A stretch of 24,744 nt of DNA from Reticulitermes lucifugus (GCA_026260175.1 JAKCWW010005791.1:10214-34957), one strand, 5' to 3'; shown: positions 8,704 to 19,770, numbered from the stretch's first letter. The notes: generated by a model from the letters alone, not told the origin. A program made the numbers and translations.

Positions 8704-10164
8704 CTGTTGGATATTGTAAGATGCTTATTATCATTTAGAAACACACATTTATCACAATAGTGGTCCACAGATTTTCCAAATATCTGGATTCTGGGTTCCA
8801 GAAGAGTGACATGAGGCAAGTTATGTAATGAGGACCTGCAATTTTGGAGTGACCTGTGAACTTCACTGTCATGTGTCACTTCTGCTTTGTGCATGTGAAT
8901 TGATACCAGGGGGGGTTAGACTGCAGTAATTATGGTGAGAATATCAGGTGCCACCATAGGAGTTCAGTCGCCCAGGTGACCAGGAACCTGGGATTTGTGC
9001 ATGCCTGTATTACAGTGCATTTTAAATTAATTAAATTAATTATTAAAAAATAAAAGACAAAATTTAACAACAAATTGTTGATGTTGCTGTCAGATGAGTA
9101 TGTTTTCAGTTCCTTTTTATAGGGGCAGGTACAAATGAAGCGACAGCAAACTGAGTAGAGTAGAATGTAACTTTGTCAAACAGAGCAAAATAACCAACGA
9201 TAACAATGATGATGACACAGACATATGCATCAAAATGTGTGTACAACTAGTGAAGCTGTAAAGTGGATGAAGGCTGTTGGACTTGTAAGAACACCTGCAT
9301 TATTCCATGTAACAGATTTCCACTCCAGTTTTCACATAGAAATTTTAATGAAATGCCCAGGCCTCTTTTTTAAATTGACACATCATATCAGTTTGTATGT
9401 ATATCTGATATAAGCTGAATTTTTTTTTTTCAGAATTTGACTTACACCACTTTCAAAATAAATGGTTCAGTTTTATATCTGAATTTTTTGCTTGTACTAC
9501 AAACATCACAAAACACTTACAAAGGAATGGGTACATAAAGAATTCTTGGAGAAGGCTGAATTTTTCAGTGTGAGTGTCCACATAACATCTAAAATATAAA
9601 GCAGTTACAGTGAAATTACAGGTATATTTTTATCCAGTGTCCTTACTGTCAAGAGGCATATTTCTAGACAAGCCTGTCTCCTATAGACATATAGCTGCTT
9701 CAGGTTCGTGGCTGTTCTTTCACACCAAATGTTTGCTTGTTATTTGAAATGTTTTATTCTTTAATAAATCTGTCAGTTACTTCCATGCACCTGTTAAATT
9801 GGTCAGTTGTTATGTATGTGTCTCATTATTTATTATCATCATCCATTGACCTTGCCACCATAGTGGGTTGTCTTACAGGAAATCTTTCATTCTTCTTACT
9901 CTGTATTTGTGTCCACATCTCCCATATTCTCCTTTGTATACCTAACCTCACCATGTCGTGCTAGTCATGTTTTTGACATCTTCCTCCGCTTTATTTCAAT
10001 CACACTTAAAGATAGGCGAAGAAGAGTACAAATTATGAAGCTAGGCATTATCAAGTCTTTGACAAGCTCGTGTTTTATTTCTGCCATTTATTTTGCAATG
10101 CTGTCAGTGTAAAACGCATAGGGTAGATTGTAGGATATATGGTGAATGGGAAAGGACTTGGGAG
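8704..10164. other. intergenic sequence without a supported gene
   Basis: AT-rich, with only short open frames. It includes an AATTAA-rich stretch at 9020-9055 and a T10 run near 9421. No protein domain, RNA gene or clear repeat was recognised. Confidence 0.4.
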
Positions 10165-10245
10165 GTAGTGGTTGTGGCATAATCAAGGTACAATCCTGGC
10201 ATTTTCCTGAAGGGACTGAGGTAAACTATGAAACGTGTCAAGATA
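10165..10245 (-). mobile_element. SINE family C fragment
   Basis: CAAGGTACAATCCTGGCATT followed by AAGGGACTGAGGTAAACTA resembles the body of a SINE common in arthropods (pattern AAGGTACAGCCCCAGCATTTG). It also matches, inverted, the body of the copy at 16981-17165. The tRNA-like head is absent. Confidence 0.45.
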
Positions 10246-11320
10246 GGTAGTGTCCTATTAAATCACAAAGAGGTACGTCACATGTTCAGATGCTACCCAG
10301 GGTATGGATATTGTAAGTACTGCCTCTTGGATTACTTGTGGTGTGCCTGGCCATGAAAAACAATATTAAAAGTTGGAAAGAAATATTTAGAAGAGAAATG
10401 GATTAAGAAGGGAATGGAGCAAATTTTTAAAATTAATTTCTGAATTTGAATATGTGCTTCTCACACTGTTAGGAGAATACACTAGGCAGACATGTGCTTG
10501 CAGTGATTGGAGGAAATACAATCCACACAGACCACTGGACAGGAGGCATCTTTGTAGGTGGTCAGAACATAGACAGAGGCTGATATTAAAACTGTAAGAA
10601 AGACCATGCGATCATATGTAGGGGAAGTGAAAATAATATTCCACATATTCATAATGTTGGCACCAGATGGTGGCGAATGGTTGACTTCACACTGAAACAA
10701 TTTTGTGTCTAGTATTCATATAAATAGGTCTGTTGGGCTTGCAGAAACAGTTTAGGGAGAGAGATGATTCGGCTATTTCAGCTTACAGTCTCATCTCTTT
10801 CTTCATCATCTATTCTGCTTCTTTTCTTGCTCTTGCCTACTTCTTCCACCTCATTTTCTTCCTGCTTTTCCTGTTCTTTTAACACCATTTTGATTCCTTT
10901 CCTCTGTTAGTGAAGTCTGACTGAACCATTTGCCACCTCATGGAATTAAATGTGAACCATCAGTTTAAGTATGTGAAATGCAGTTAAGTGATCCTGGGTA
11001 AGATATAATTTGTTTCCTGTTCATATGGTTATGAAACTTTGGATTCTGATGAGATGTTAAATTTGTTCTTTGCTAAGAGTTAACAGTTTATTCATGGAAT
11101 TGGTCTAGTTTTTACTTTGGCTTTAGGAACCTTGCATTAAGTCATAAGTAATGAAAGGATGGCAGCAGATGTCTGTATGAATGAATCTGAAGCAGTTTGG
11201 GAGTGATCCGTTGTCTTTCTGCCTTACATAATGTAATTTAAGGTGTGTAGGTATTGGTAAAGGTGTCCCTGTGCAAGCTATGAAGGCATGTGGAGGAGTG
11301 GAAGCTTAGCTCCACTCATC
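10246..11320. other. intergenic sequence without a supported gene
   Basis: Contains a long pyrimidine-rich tract at about 10790-10895 (mostly CTT/TCC words). No coding or RNA feature was recognised. Confidence 0.4.
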
Positions 11321-11500
11321 GTGGGCACTAGGTGGATGTGAATGGTCAACTTCACATCCCGGCCGCTTTACCTCCGGGAAAAGAACCCTTCCCCCTAGTA
11401 CCCATTGAATATTAGACTGCGTGGGCCCCAGAATCGGTCTGAAAGTTTCAGAGAAGAGAAAACTATCTTGCCTTTGCCGGAATAGGAGACCTACACAGTT
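11321..11500 (+). mobile_element. SINE family A, unit 1 of a tandem pair
   Basis: GGGCACTAGGTGGATGTGAA, TGGTCAACTTCACATCCCGG, CCGCTTTACCTCCGGGAAAA and TACCCATTGAA follow the same order as the inverted copy at 5485-5612. The orientation given is that of the body. Where a tRNA-like part survives (19311-19488), it reads on the opposite strand. Confidence 0.75.
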
Positions 11501-11509
11501 ACTGGAGAT

Positions 11510-11640
11510 TAGTTGCCAGTTCCACCCTCCGGCCGCTTTACCTCCGGTAAGGAGCCTCTTATTTATGTTGCATAGGAGAATGCACGGACCCCAGAGCTGG
11601 TCTGGATATAATGGTGGCGAAGAGAAAAGTGTCTGAAGAA
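11510..11640 (+). mobile_element. SINE family A, unit 2 of a tandem pair
   Basis: CCGGCCGCTTTACCTCCGG recurs 170 bases after its first occurrence (11359 and 11529), and GGACCCCAGAGCTGGTCTG parallels GGGCCCCAGAATCGGTCTG of unit 1. The two units are diverged in between, so the duplication is not recent, or two related elements inserted side by side. Confidence 0.7.
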
Positions 11641-11850
11641 TGCACTCTTCTGGGACGTAATTCCGTATAGTTTGGCAGACGGATACCAATGTTTGGAAGG
11701 CAACTGCTGCCTCCATATTTCGGGTAGAAGAGTATCACTTCTTTACTCTCCTGCCCTGAAGATGGAGACCTACCTGTTACCTATCTTGCAAACTACAGTA
11801 CATTACATTAAAGAACACTCCAGTGTGACCTTAAAACCTCAGAAATATCT
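11641..11850 (+). mobile_element. diverged RLLTAV-type interspersed repeat
   Basis: Reading across frames gives LLGRNSV, DGYQCLEGNCCLHISGRR and KMETYLLPILQTTVHYIKEH, a decayed form of the arthropod repeat that translates as LFWDVTPC, CCLHLQGRR and NVGLLSTDYTALYPRR. Joined directly to the SINE pair. Confidence 0.55.
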
Positions 11851-13598
11851 CTACTTAATGGTAAACGAACATACGTTTTGCTGTCTATGGCCAATTGATT
11901 CTTCAGTTGGTCGGTTGATTGGTTTGGTAACCAGCTACGTACAGATTTATTAGCGTCAGAATTTTTCACACAAAAGAAACATTGTTTCGCTCTGGATTAA
12001 GACACCATGTGGTATAGTAGGTGGGTAACAATGCGTCGGAGGAAAATAACGCCTGCCTGATCAAGATGGAGATGGAGCCAGGGCGTTCTTCCGAGACGTT
12101 GGTCCCCACGTACCAGACTGCACGGTGTAATAGCCCAGGAGATCACACTATGAATCTTCACTGTCGTTAGAATTTCATATCTTATGTACGGTGCCCAAGT
12201 TAATTAGATGACTAAAGACTTAGTAGCCATATAGTGCTTTTGTGGTTGTTACAGGAGGATAGATAGCAGACATGGCGAATGTAATAGGCACATTCTGGAA
12301 AACTTCGATGTGAAGACGCCAAACGTAAGTTCCATGTCCCTAGTGGTTTCTGTCTGTAACAAGGAAAGCAAGCGGATTGCTTTTAGCCTGGACAGAGCTG
12401 ATAAACAACGCAGTATGTTATTTTTGTCTGATGCAGGGCTCGAATTACTGATGTTCATGTGTTTATTTTGTCATGTCACGTCACTCAGCAGCGGTTTGCA
12501 TTTCAGAACGCACACGGCGGTGTTAAACGTGTGATGCGCGGTCATTCCTATCAAGCGCACATACACGAAGGTTGAAATTAAATTCTGCTGAAGTGGGATT
12601 TGAGGCTCTCACTGCGGCGAATGTCAAGATTACGATCTTCTGAGACATATCTCCGTGTAGTTTGATAGATAGGTATCAAACTCTACCGTGACACACCACA
12701 AAACTTCGTAATCTTAGTTCAAAGTAAAGTGTTCCTACGCTTTTCCTCAGCCATTAAACACTGTATTTAAGGTATAAATTAAGAAATTGAGCGAATGAAA
12801 GAACAAAAATCAATAAAGGGGCGTACAAATGGAGTCATCCGTTTCCATTTTCTATATCAAAACTACGATGTTAGTAACGAAGCGATTCTACAAGTGGCTG
12901 AACTCGTAAATATTAAGTAATCCATTTAAAAATGTACCCAAATAGAAAACACTGTACTGAACACCCCATTGAATTTAAACGGTAGGCGACTGAAGTTGCA
13001 TTTTTTAACTTAACAGTTCAAAGCATTAATCTAATCCTCTCATACAGACGTATGGCCATGTTCCTTTGAGACTTCATAACTAAATATTTCAAGTATAATA
13101 CGAATGGTAAAGTGATCAGTGCCTTAGGGACTAAACGAATGCGTTTACATGTGTTCACGATGTACATATATTTGAGCATTTGATCAGCATTTTCTGTGAA
13201 GGAACTGTGGACTGTGGACCTACTGACTGATGTTTTGGAGACTGGTAGTGCTAGCACAATCTTATGCTTTTAGGATGGTCCTGCTTCTATAGATGTCCTA
13301 TCAGTCAACTTTGTTAGCTCATATTTCACATGAAAGCATGCATTATTTTTATTCCGTTTCCAATGCCGCAGTGGTACGCAGAACCTATATAAATTACCTT
13401 CTCTTAGTACATGTCGACTGCAGCGAAGCCTGACGGACGGCTTGCAAGTTAAAAAAGAAAACTACTCGTGTCCACATAAATAACATATACACCGATAAAT
13501 ATAGGAACAGTGGCCTATGGGACACAAATAACATAAAAATAAATGACAGTCATGCATGCTGTAAGCCCTACTTCACGCTGAAACACTATCTGTAGGGT
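11851..13598. other. intergenic sequence, one unexplained open frame
   Basis: Mostly without recognisable features. The exception is a + strand frame open from about 12256 to the stop at 12532-12534, with a good splice acceptor before it (TGTGGTTGTTACAG, ending 12254) and a donor-like AACGTAAGT at 12322-12330. Its product, including HILENFDVKTPN and SLDRADKQRSMLF, was not recognised. Confidence 0.35.
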
Positions 13599-14140
13599 TA
13601 AAAGTTTTAGGAACCAACATATGCACTATATTCTCATAAGTAAGTCAATTGCCCCTACATATTTTTACGTTGCATTCACCGTGCATTTTTGCTTAATTGA
13701 ACAGTTTATACCAACAAATGCACACGGACATACAATGTCAATGGTTTCTTTTATTTATAGCNNNNNNNNNNNNNNNNNNNNNNNNNNNNNNNNNNNNNNN
13801 NNNNNNNNNNNNNNNNNNNNNNNNNNNNNNNNNNNNNNNNNNNNNNNNNNACATCGTAACAGCCATAATTATGTATAATAATGTTACAATGTTAATCAAT
13901 GATCACTATATATATAAAAAATTGTACAATAGTAAAATATTAATAAAGTTAATAAAACAGTATAAAATTATTGGGTAGGTTACATAGTTTAATGTAACAG
14001 ATAAATTACACATATGTTTCGGCTTTTAACAAGCCATCCTCAGGGGGTCAAAGTTTTACATATGCTTTATATATATATATGTAGGGGTAATTGACTTACT
14101 TATGAGAATATAGTGCATATGTTGGTTTCTAAAACTTTTA
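13599..14140. mobile_element. inverted-repeat element bracketing an assembly gap
   Basis: The arms 13599-13662 and 14077-14140 are inverted copies identical at 62 of 64 positions. The interior is AT-rich and contains the N run and a hairpin module (14012-14045). A 13-bp direct repeat ACTATCTGTAGGG lies just outside at 13585-13597 and 14154-14166. High arm identity suggests a fairly young foldback element. No transposase is seen. Confidence 0.8.
13762..13850. other. assembly gap, 89 Ns
   Basis: A run of undetermined bases inside the inverted-repeat element. Its true length is unknown. Open frames running through it are meaningless. Confidence 0.99.
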
Positions 14141-14449
14141 ATTAGTTATCAGGACTATCTGTAGGGCTTAGTCCTATCTTCCTTGAGCCGCTGCACTCCG
14201 CATATGCGGGAACAATATACTAATGCCGAGTCTCACGCACTGTATTAAATCGCCTACTAAAGTGTTCCGTGTTACGCATAAATATATCGCTTAGCCCCTT
14301 ACAGGTCAGTGTTGATTTAGATCAATCAGAGGCCACAACAAATATTTTGAAGAAATTCGTGAGGATAAAACTAAAATGTTTTTAAGATGTGAAGAGCTGT
14401 TTCTAGACAGGGTCGAATGATAAGCTTGTGTAATCAACCGAGAATCTAT
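14141..14449. other. intergenic sequence without a supported gene
   Basis: Holds the right copy of the 13-bp direct repeat (14154-14166). Nothing else was recognised. Confidence 0.4.
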
Positions 14450-14535
14450 TTGAATTAATATCTGTGTGTAATATACGAGGCACTTCCCTTCAGGTTTCCC
14501 GACGAAAATTTTGTACGCAAGATGTACCAATACAT
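14450..14535 (-). mobile_element. non-LTR retrotransposon fragment (copy 2)
   Basis: The minus strand reads HLAYKIFVGKPEGKCL. The DNA behind it, GTCGGGAAACCTGAAGGGAA, is close to the usual sequence of the LVGKPEGKRPL segment of the arthropod non-LTR polymerase tail. Similarity fades quickly after about 85 bases. Confidence 0.62.
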
Positions 14536-15288
14536 GTTATAGCAATGAACGTGTACCACTGTGTACTTGGATACCCACCTGAATATAACCTATTGAACCG
14601 ACTCCTTGGAGCGAAGCCCTTGAGACGCTAATAGTCGCTCAGGTAATCACCAATTCTTCCTCTTATATGGAACTCAGTTTCACTAACGTCTTCACGACAG
14701 CTTGCTACTATTCTCTTTGTAAAGGTATGTCACCGTGTTGAATTATGGAATAGTTACGAATAGGAGCAGAAGATGGCAGCAGTGGAAGTTGTTCTTCAGT
14801 CTGTATTGTTACGTTTACCGGAAAAAATCTTGTGAGCACTACTGCTTAGTTCCCATTATTATTCTGTCGAGTTTAGTGTCTTAGTACAAATAAATGTAGC
14901 AGGATTTAAAGAGTTATGGAGGATGTTCTACGTGTACAGAAATTCCTACTTCGATACACTTTGTCATACACATTTAATAATGATTTTGCAACCACAACAA
15001 AGTCCCATTCAGTTTTAAAGGACTTAATGCTGCATTAGAATTGCCAGTCAGCTGACAATTTGCAATTTCGGTTTTGTTCGTGATAATGTGGACATTCTTA
15101 CCTACCTCCTGTCTCCTTGTGTCGTCACGGAACGTTACTCTCACAGCAACATATGTGCAATCGTGTCAGTGCCGTGGTCGCAGGGCTGTCCAACCGAGGA
15201 ACCGGAAGCGTCATCAGGGCTGTCCTTTATTCTGTAAATGTATTTAACATTTTCTTAGTGCAAAGTACAATTAGGACACGGAGATAAT
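14536..15288. other. intergenic sequence, possible hAT end
   Basis: No gene. CAGGGCTGTCCAACC at about 15181 and a second CAGGGCTGTCC at about 15217 look like the terminal CAGNGNTGTCCAA motif of hAT elements, but in direct rather than inverted orientation and without an obvious partner. Confidence 0.35.
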
Positions 15289-15516
15289 TTAATTAGACAA
15301 CATGTTTCTACCAAATATGGTCATCTTCAGGCCAACCAGTAACATAAAATGTATTTTGTTACAATTATATAAAATTATGTATCAACTGATTGAGATCGCA
15401 ATTTTACAATTTAAATTTTCAATCAGTTGATACATAATTTTATATATTTGTAACATTTTGTGTTACTGGTTGGCCTGAAGATGGCAAAGTTTGGTCAAAA
15501 CATGTTGTCTAATTAA
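15289..15516. mobile_element. compact foldback element with TTAA on both flanks
   Basis: The arms 15291-15393 and 15419-15514 are inverted copies with about 88 of 96 aligned bases identical, one 7-base gap and a 25-base loop. Taking TTAA at 15289-15292 and 15513-15516 as the target duplication, the element begins TTAGACAACATG and ends CATGTTGTCTAA. Each arm holds the GAAGATG hairpin module, so the two copies face each other. It is non-coding. Confidence 0.85.
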
Positions 15517-16980
15517 GAAGCAGGATTACTATGCCATCCATAAAGTTGTGTTGACGGCGATTACGCACAAGTTTATCATAAAATGCTTCGTTTACTTTGT
15601 CTTACGACGATTGGTGAGGAAATAAAGTTATGTGGCGTGTAGTTTCGCCATTGAATAACCTATACTGATTGTGATTGTAACAAGGGAGTGCGTCGCCGAG
15701 CGAGTATTATCTGCTTGCAGCGCTGAAACAATATCTTGGCGGCCACACATTTAAAGATTATCGCCACATGGAAACATTTGTGACAAGATGGCTGATAACA
15801 AAGAACGCCGACTGATATCAACAGCGAATAGAAAAGCTCGTCCCACGTTATTATAAATGCCTCGAATGTGGTGGGGACTAGTTGAAATTGTAGTGGGTTA
15901 GCAGGGCAATTAAATCGGCACTGTTCTTATTAGAGTTAAACGTAAAAACCCCAAACATATGCATTGTGAACTTATTTTCTGACCGTCCCTCATATTTCCA
16001 CGTCCCTCGGCAGCGCCTTCCAGCACGGCAACTTCTCCGGCACGGCTGTGGTGCGGCAGCTGACCGAACAGGATAAGGGTCGATGACGGTATTTCCAAGA
16101 CTGACGTCATTTTGGTGCCAACATCATCCGAGAATTAATGCCACGCTGATGAACAACCCTCTTCTTCGTCTCCTCTCCCACGTTCTTTTTATCCTCCTGC
16201 TGCTCCTTTTATTTTTCTTCTTATCCGTGTTCTTCTGCACGATCCCCTGGTTTTTCTTCTACGTAGATTTTCCAGTTCCCAAGTTACGGTTCTTTCAAAA
16301 GATGACACCACGACAAAAAGCATTTATTTTCTTTCATGTGATGTGACGGTCTCACGGCGGTAACTGTAAACATTACTGTATTTTTGCATGTGACGCCGTG
16401 TACTTTGGTATATAGCTACCGACGTTTCGCATGCATCTTCTACTTCCATCTTCTGGTAATAAAAGTGGAGTCGTAATAATCCAGAAGTCCACAATATGAA
16501 TTTACACCGCCGTGAGAACCTCGCATCTTGCGTATTATTGTTACTGTTACCGTGTACAATAGTGAAATTGTGAGCTTCAAATTCTCGGACGATTTGCCGC
16601 AACTGCTTCAAGGGCGCCGCTGTTATGAATGGCTGCCATTGAGAGCGCCAGGTCAGACCGGAAGTGCAGCGTGACAGAGATGTGAATCTCAGGATTCCGG
16701 TTACATGCGCACCCTCTAGACATTTGGTACATGTGAGTATTCAGCTGTTGGTACGGAATCTGAAGGTTCATTGCCGTCACTACAAAAAGCAGCTACTTTT
16801 ATCGACCTTATGCTAAATTATAATTTAGCTGGCTTTACAAATTTTGGTTACCCCAAGCAACTTAATTCAGGTCATGTCTTAAACGTATTAATGCAATGCC
16901 CATTTCTACATTAACCTCCCATCTATGTGTTGGTCAAATTATCCCTCACGTTTTCCCGTTTCCCTGTGCATGCTACACAT
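15517..16980. other. intergenic sequence, GC-richer, no supported gene
   Basis: Contains a short ATG frame (MADNKERRLISTANRKARP, from 15788) with a purine at -3 and G at +4 but no supporting splice site. It also has a pyrimidine-rich tract (about 16155-16285) that creates a spurious hydrophobic frame, and a diverged hairpin module at 16421-16455. Nothing else was recognised. Confidence 0.4.
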
Positions 16981-17165
16981 CATGGTGAAGTGGTTGGCAC
17001 TTCTACTTCGTATTCGGGAGAATTCGGGTTCGATTACAGGCCCAGACTCTAAAGATACTTCGTGGTTTTTCTCAGTCCCTCCAGGTACATGACGGTATTA
17101 TACTGTAAAATAGACTACGACAGCTTTCTTCCAGTCCTTCCCTCGACTCCTTGTAGCGTATACAC
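16981..17165 (+). mobile_element. SINE family C, tRNA-derived
   Basis: A tRNA-like head with box A-like TGGTGAAGTGGTTGGCAC and box B-like GGGTTCGATTAC (about 17027-17038) is followed by the body TTCGTGGTTTTTCTCAGTCC and CTCCAGGTACATGACGG. The body is the reverse complement of the fragment at 10165-10245. It is not a working tRNA gene, as no cloverleaf closes around it. Confidence 0.65.
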
Positions 17166-17804
17166 TTAAAAAGAAATTGTTAAACAAATACAAATGCAAA
17201 ACCCCCTCACGCTCTATTTGCTAACACTCTAAACCCATTTTATGTAATTAGGCCTTTTATAGAACTCAGAATCATCTTAATGCGGTCATTATAATTATCG
17301 CTATAAGTGATACCCCAGATAATTTGTGTATTTTTAAAAATTGAGAAAAATACTAAAACGTATAAACTACAATGACGGTATCAATAAATTCGTAATGTGA
17401 TCGATATTATTCAGCTCAAAATAATTATCATGTTATCCACTCTCCAAAATGCTGAAGAAAATAAATCTGTTATTTGTTCTGATGGTTGTAGAGCACGGTC
17501 CCTGAAGTAAGATTTGAGGTTTACACGAATGTGAAGATACATATTTTGGTATTCTGTGGGTAGCTGAAATTACAGGCAGTTCATACCTCCCAAGCTTTCG
17601 TACCCAATTACTAGACTACATGGTGTCATAACCCAGACAACCACCATATCAATAATCTACTGTTCTGAAGAAAGAACATACATGTGTTTTATAGCAGTGT
17701 GCTAGGAAAACCATTTGTAGCAAATAAGAATTTAGTGAGTGATCATTTTAAGATATAACATAACGAGGAACTGTGAGATTTATTCATGTAACCTGGTGTT
17801 GTTG
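17166..17804. other. AT-rich intergenic sequence
   Basis: No open frame of interest, RNA gene or recognised repeat. Confidence 0.45.
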
Positions 17805-18060
17805 GTGAAATGTCCGAGGCTACGAAGGTTTGGGCACGCAGCTAGAACGGGGAACTAAAGAATGGCCGAACACTTTTGTTGGCCAAAATGCTTTGAAGAC
17901 CGTTTAAAAAGATTGAGAAAATGATGAAGGGAAAAGGCTAGATGGATCTTACGGGAATAGGTTGTGATGATGGGAGGTGGATGGAACCGGCTCAAGATCT
18001 TGTCCAATTGTGGGTTTTGGTATTACGGGTCGCTTACTTACGCTTTGTAAAAGGGGCTTA
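17805..18060 (+). mobile_element. 3' tail of a non-LTR retrotransposon (copy 3)
   Basis: KCPRLRRFGHAARTGN, then MDLTGIGCDDGRWMEPAQDL, follows the pattern RRLRWAGHVARMGE and MDLREVGCDDRDWINLAQD of the same polymerase C-terminal tail as copies 1, 2, 4 and 5. Stops and frame changes are present. Confidence 0.55.
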
Positions 18061-18146
18061 CTGTACCAGCTACTGCTCATAGCATAGTAAGAAGCATTAC
18101 TACAACAATAATTCGCAGGAGAATAGCGAAGTGATTTGAGTTATCA

Positions 18147-18250
18147 TTGTCCCACTGCCACTTTGTCCACCACACATCCCACATGCGTCATGCATGGAGT
18201 AAACCAGCGGTGAGAGTCGGCAAGTAACCCCCTTCGTTATGCTAAGGTCT
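18147..18250 (-). mobile_element. SINE family B, partial copy
   Basis: GTCCCACTGCCACTTTGTCC followed by ACCACACATCCCACA matches the body of the copies at 6085-6262 and 8500-8703. The head is represented by CGACTCTCACCGCTGG on the minus strand. Confidence 0.62.
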
Positions 18251-19310
18251 GAGTTAGTTAATAAATAGAATTCACGAAGAGTTTCGGCGTTGGGAATGCA
18301 GACACAGAGGGTCTGACAGCTGATGCCGCAATCCGCCGCTGTCACACCACTCTGGACCCACACCTGCCCCCTTCACGGGGTGGGATCAAACCGCAGAAAG
18401 CGTGTGTGTCTGTCGACGCAGTTTCCTGCTTTCAAATTCCCATTCCGTCCTCCTGTTCGACGCGGATGCAAGAGTGCCACAAGTGAGTTCCTTTATTATG
18501 CGTCATTCGCACAACGTGCAAGACAAGAACGCATATAGGAATGATCTTCTCCATCTGTCCGTCTGTACATCCGGCTGTCCAGCCGGACATTCGCATATTT
18601 TAACTGATAAGCACTAAAGAGAATCTGATGGATTTTTATATGAACATGAGGTTTGTGTTTGTCGCTGCGGTGACTACGAATCATGCCTTCTTCTAGTACG
18701 TGACAGCGTGCACATTTGTATTTATGTAGCAGTGTTTAGGAGGAGCATGCTGCCTCCATCGTCAGGGTGGACGATATGAAATTTATGCCACTGGAGGTCA
18801 TTCCATATTTTTAAGTTACCGTTACCTCCAATCCGTAGTAGCAACGTGGCGGGCACATGGGTTTCTGAGTTGGGAACGTCACTCACTAGAGCAAGAACCG
18901 AAATACGGTAACCACAGTAACGATGTGTTAATCCTAGTAATGATAAAAGTCGTGGTAAAGATAATAACCACAGCACCAGGTATTAAAATCTTATGAAATG
19001 TCCAAACACTAGCAAATGCAAAGTACAAAGAATTCGAGTGACAGCTGAGTGCAATACGGTATGCATTACAGCTTTCCAATCTTATTTGCACTGTGGGTGA
19101 TCATGTATCCAAATAAGAAACCTCGGAATATGAGGTTAGAGGACTTAGAAATATGACAATATGCAAAGCTCAACTGTATACCTTACATCGCACTTAAAAT
19201 CAGTTCAGGCGTTAGAAGGTAAAGACGGAAATTTGTCCCTGTCCATGACATGAAGTCATAGACGGGGAACAGCGTTATACTTTCAGTAATTTAACCTCCG
19301 TAGTAGATGG
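18251..19310. other. intergenic sequence with repeat debris
   Basis: A perfect hairpin CCGGCTG-tc-CAGCCGG lies at 18571-18586. The minus-strand words HPDDGGSMLL near 18735-18775 hint at another RLLTAV-type repeat. No gene was recognised. Confidence 0.35.
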
Positions 19311-19488
19311 AGCTGAGTGGTCAACCCGACGCCCTGGCCGCTTCAGCCCCGGGAAAGAAGGCCGCTGTCCTTTGAACAAGAGGTTGGGTTGAAGAAGAGA
19401 AAATTTCTCTTGCCCCTGCCAGGATTCGAAATCTAGATTGTCCAGCACTTATCGTAGTCACTATATCGCCTACGCTACCCCGGCCCCC
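19311..19488 (+). mobile_element. SINE family A with antisense tRNA-like end
   Basis: GAGTGGTCAACCCGACGCC, TGGCCGCTTCAGCCCCGGG, then CTGCCAGGATTCGAAATC and GCCTACGCTACCCCGGCC. The last two parts read on the minus strand as GGCCGGGGTAGCGTAGGC and GATTTCGAATCCTGG. These are box A- and box B-like, so the RNA polymerase III head is antisense to the body orientation given. Confidence 0.7.
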
Positions 19489-19710
19489 TGTCACTTCTCT
19501 CATTTTGGCGTCATAATAATTTCTTGGAAATCCTTACGATGTTGTTTTATATTCAGATGTTAAAACATACTACAATAAAAGGATTTCTGAGAATATGTTA
19601 TGACGGCAGAATGAGAGGTATGAGGTTGTGATATCGATGAATATCAAGACTCAGGTCCTCTGGAAAGTGATACAGTGCTTTTTATTTATTTGCATTTGCT
19701 TTTACGGCCC

Positions 19711-19770
19711 TCCTCTATTACCCTGTTACCTCGACTAAGACGGACGAGGTAACGGGGGGGGGGCGGAGGA
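19711..19770. repeat. imperfect hairpin with a G10 run
   Basis: CCCTGTTACCTCG (19721-19733) pairs with CGAGGTAACGGGG (19744-19756) around a 10-base loop. The right side extends into ten consecutive G. Confidence 0.65.

Noticed and set aside
8436..8894. 152-codon open frame on the minus strand, the longest in the window
   Set aside because: It runs through a tRNA-derived SINE body and head; the same words recur in other SINE copies.
11306..11716. 136-codon open frame on the minus strand
   Set aside because: It covers the tandem SINE A units and the start of the RLLTAV-type repeat, so it is repeat-derived.
13621..13978. Open frames crossing the N run
   Set aside because: They depend on undetermined bases.
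15301..15517. A complete active hammerhead ribozyme
   Set aside because: The core words are present, but stem I does not pair and an extra base interrupts stem II. Kept only as a hammerhead-like finding.
16083..16346. Hydrophobic 87-codon open frame resembling a membrane protein
   Set aside because: It results from a pyrimidine-rich low-complexity tract; no signal or family is recognisable.
16981..17050. Possible functional tRNA gene
   Set aside because: Box A and B are present but no cloverleaf closes, and it continues into a SINE body.
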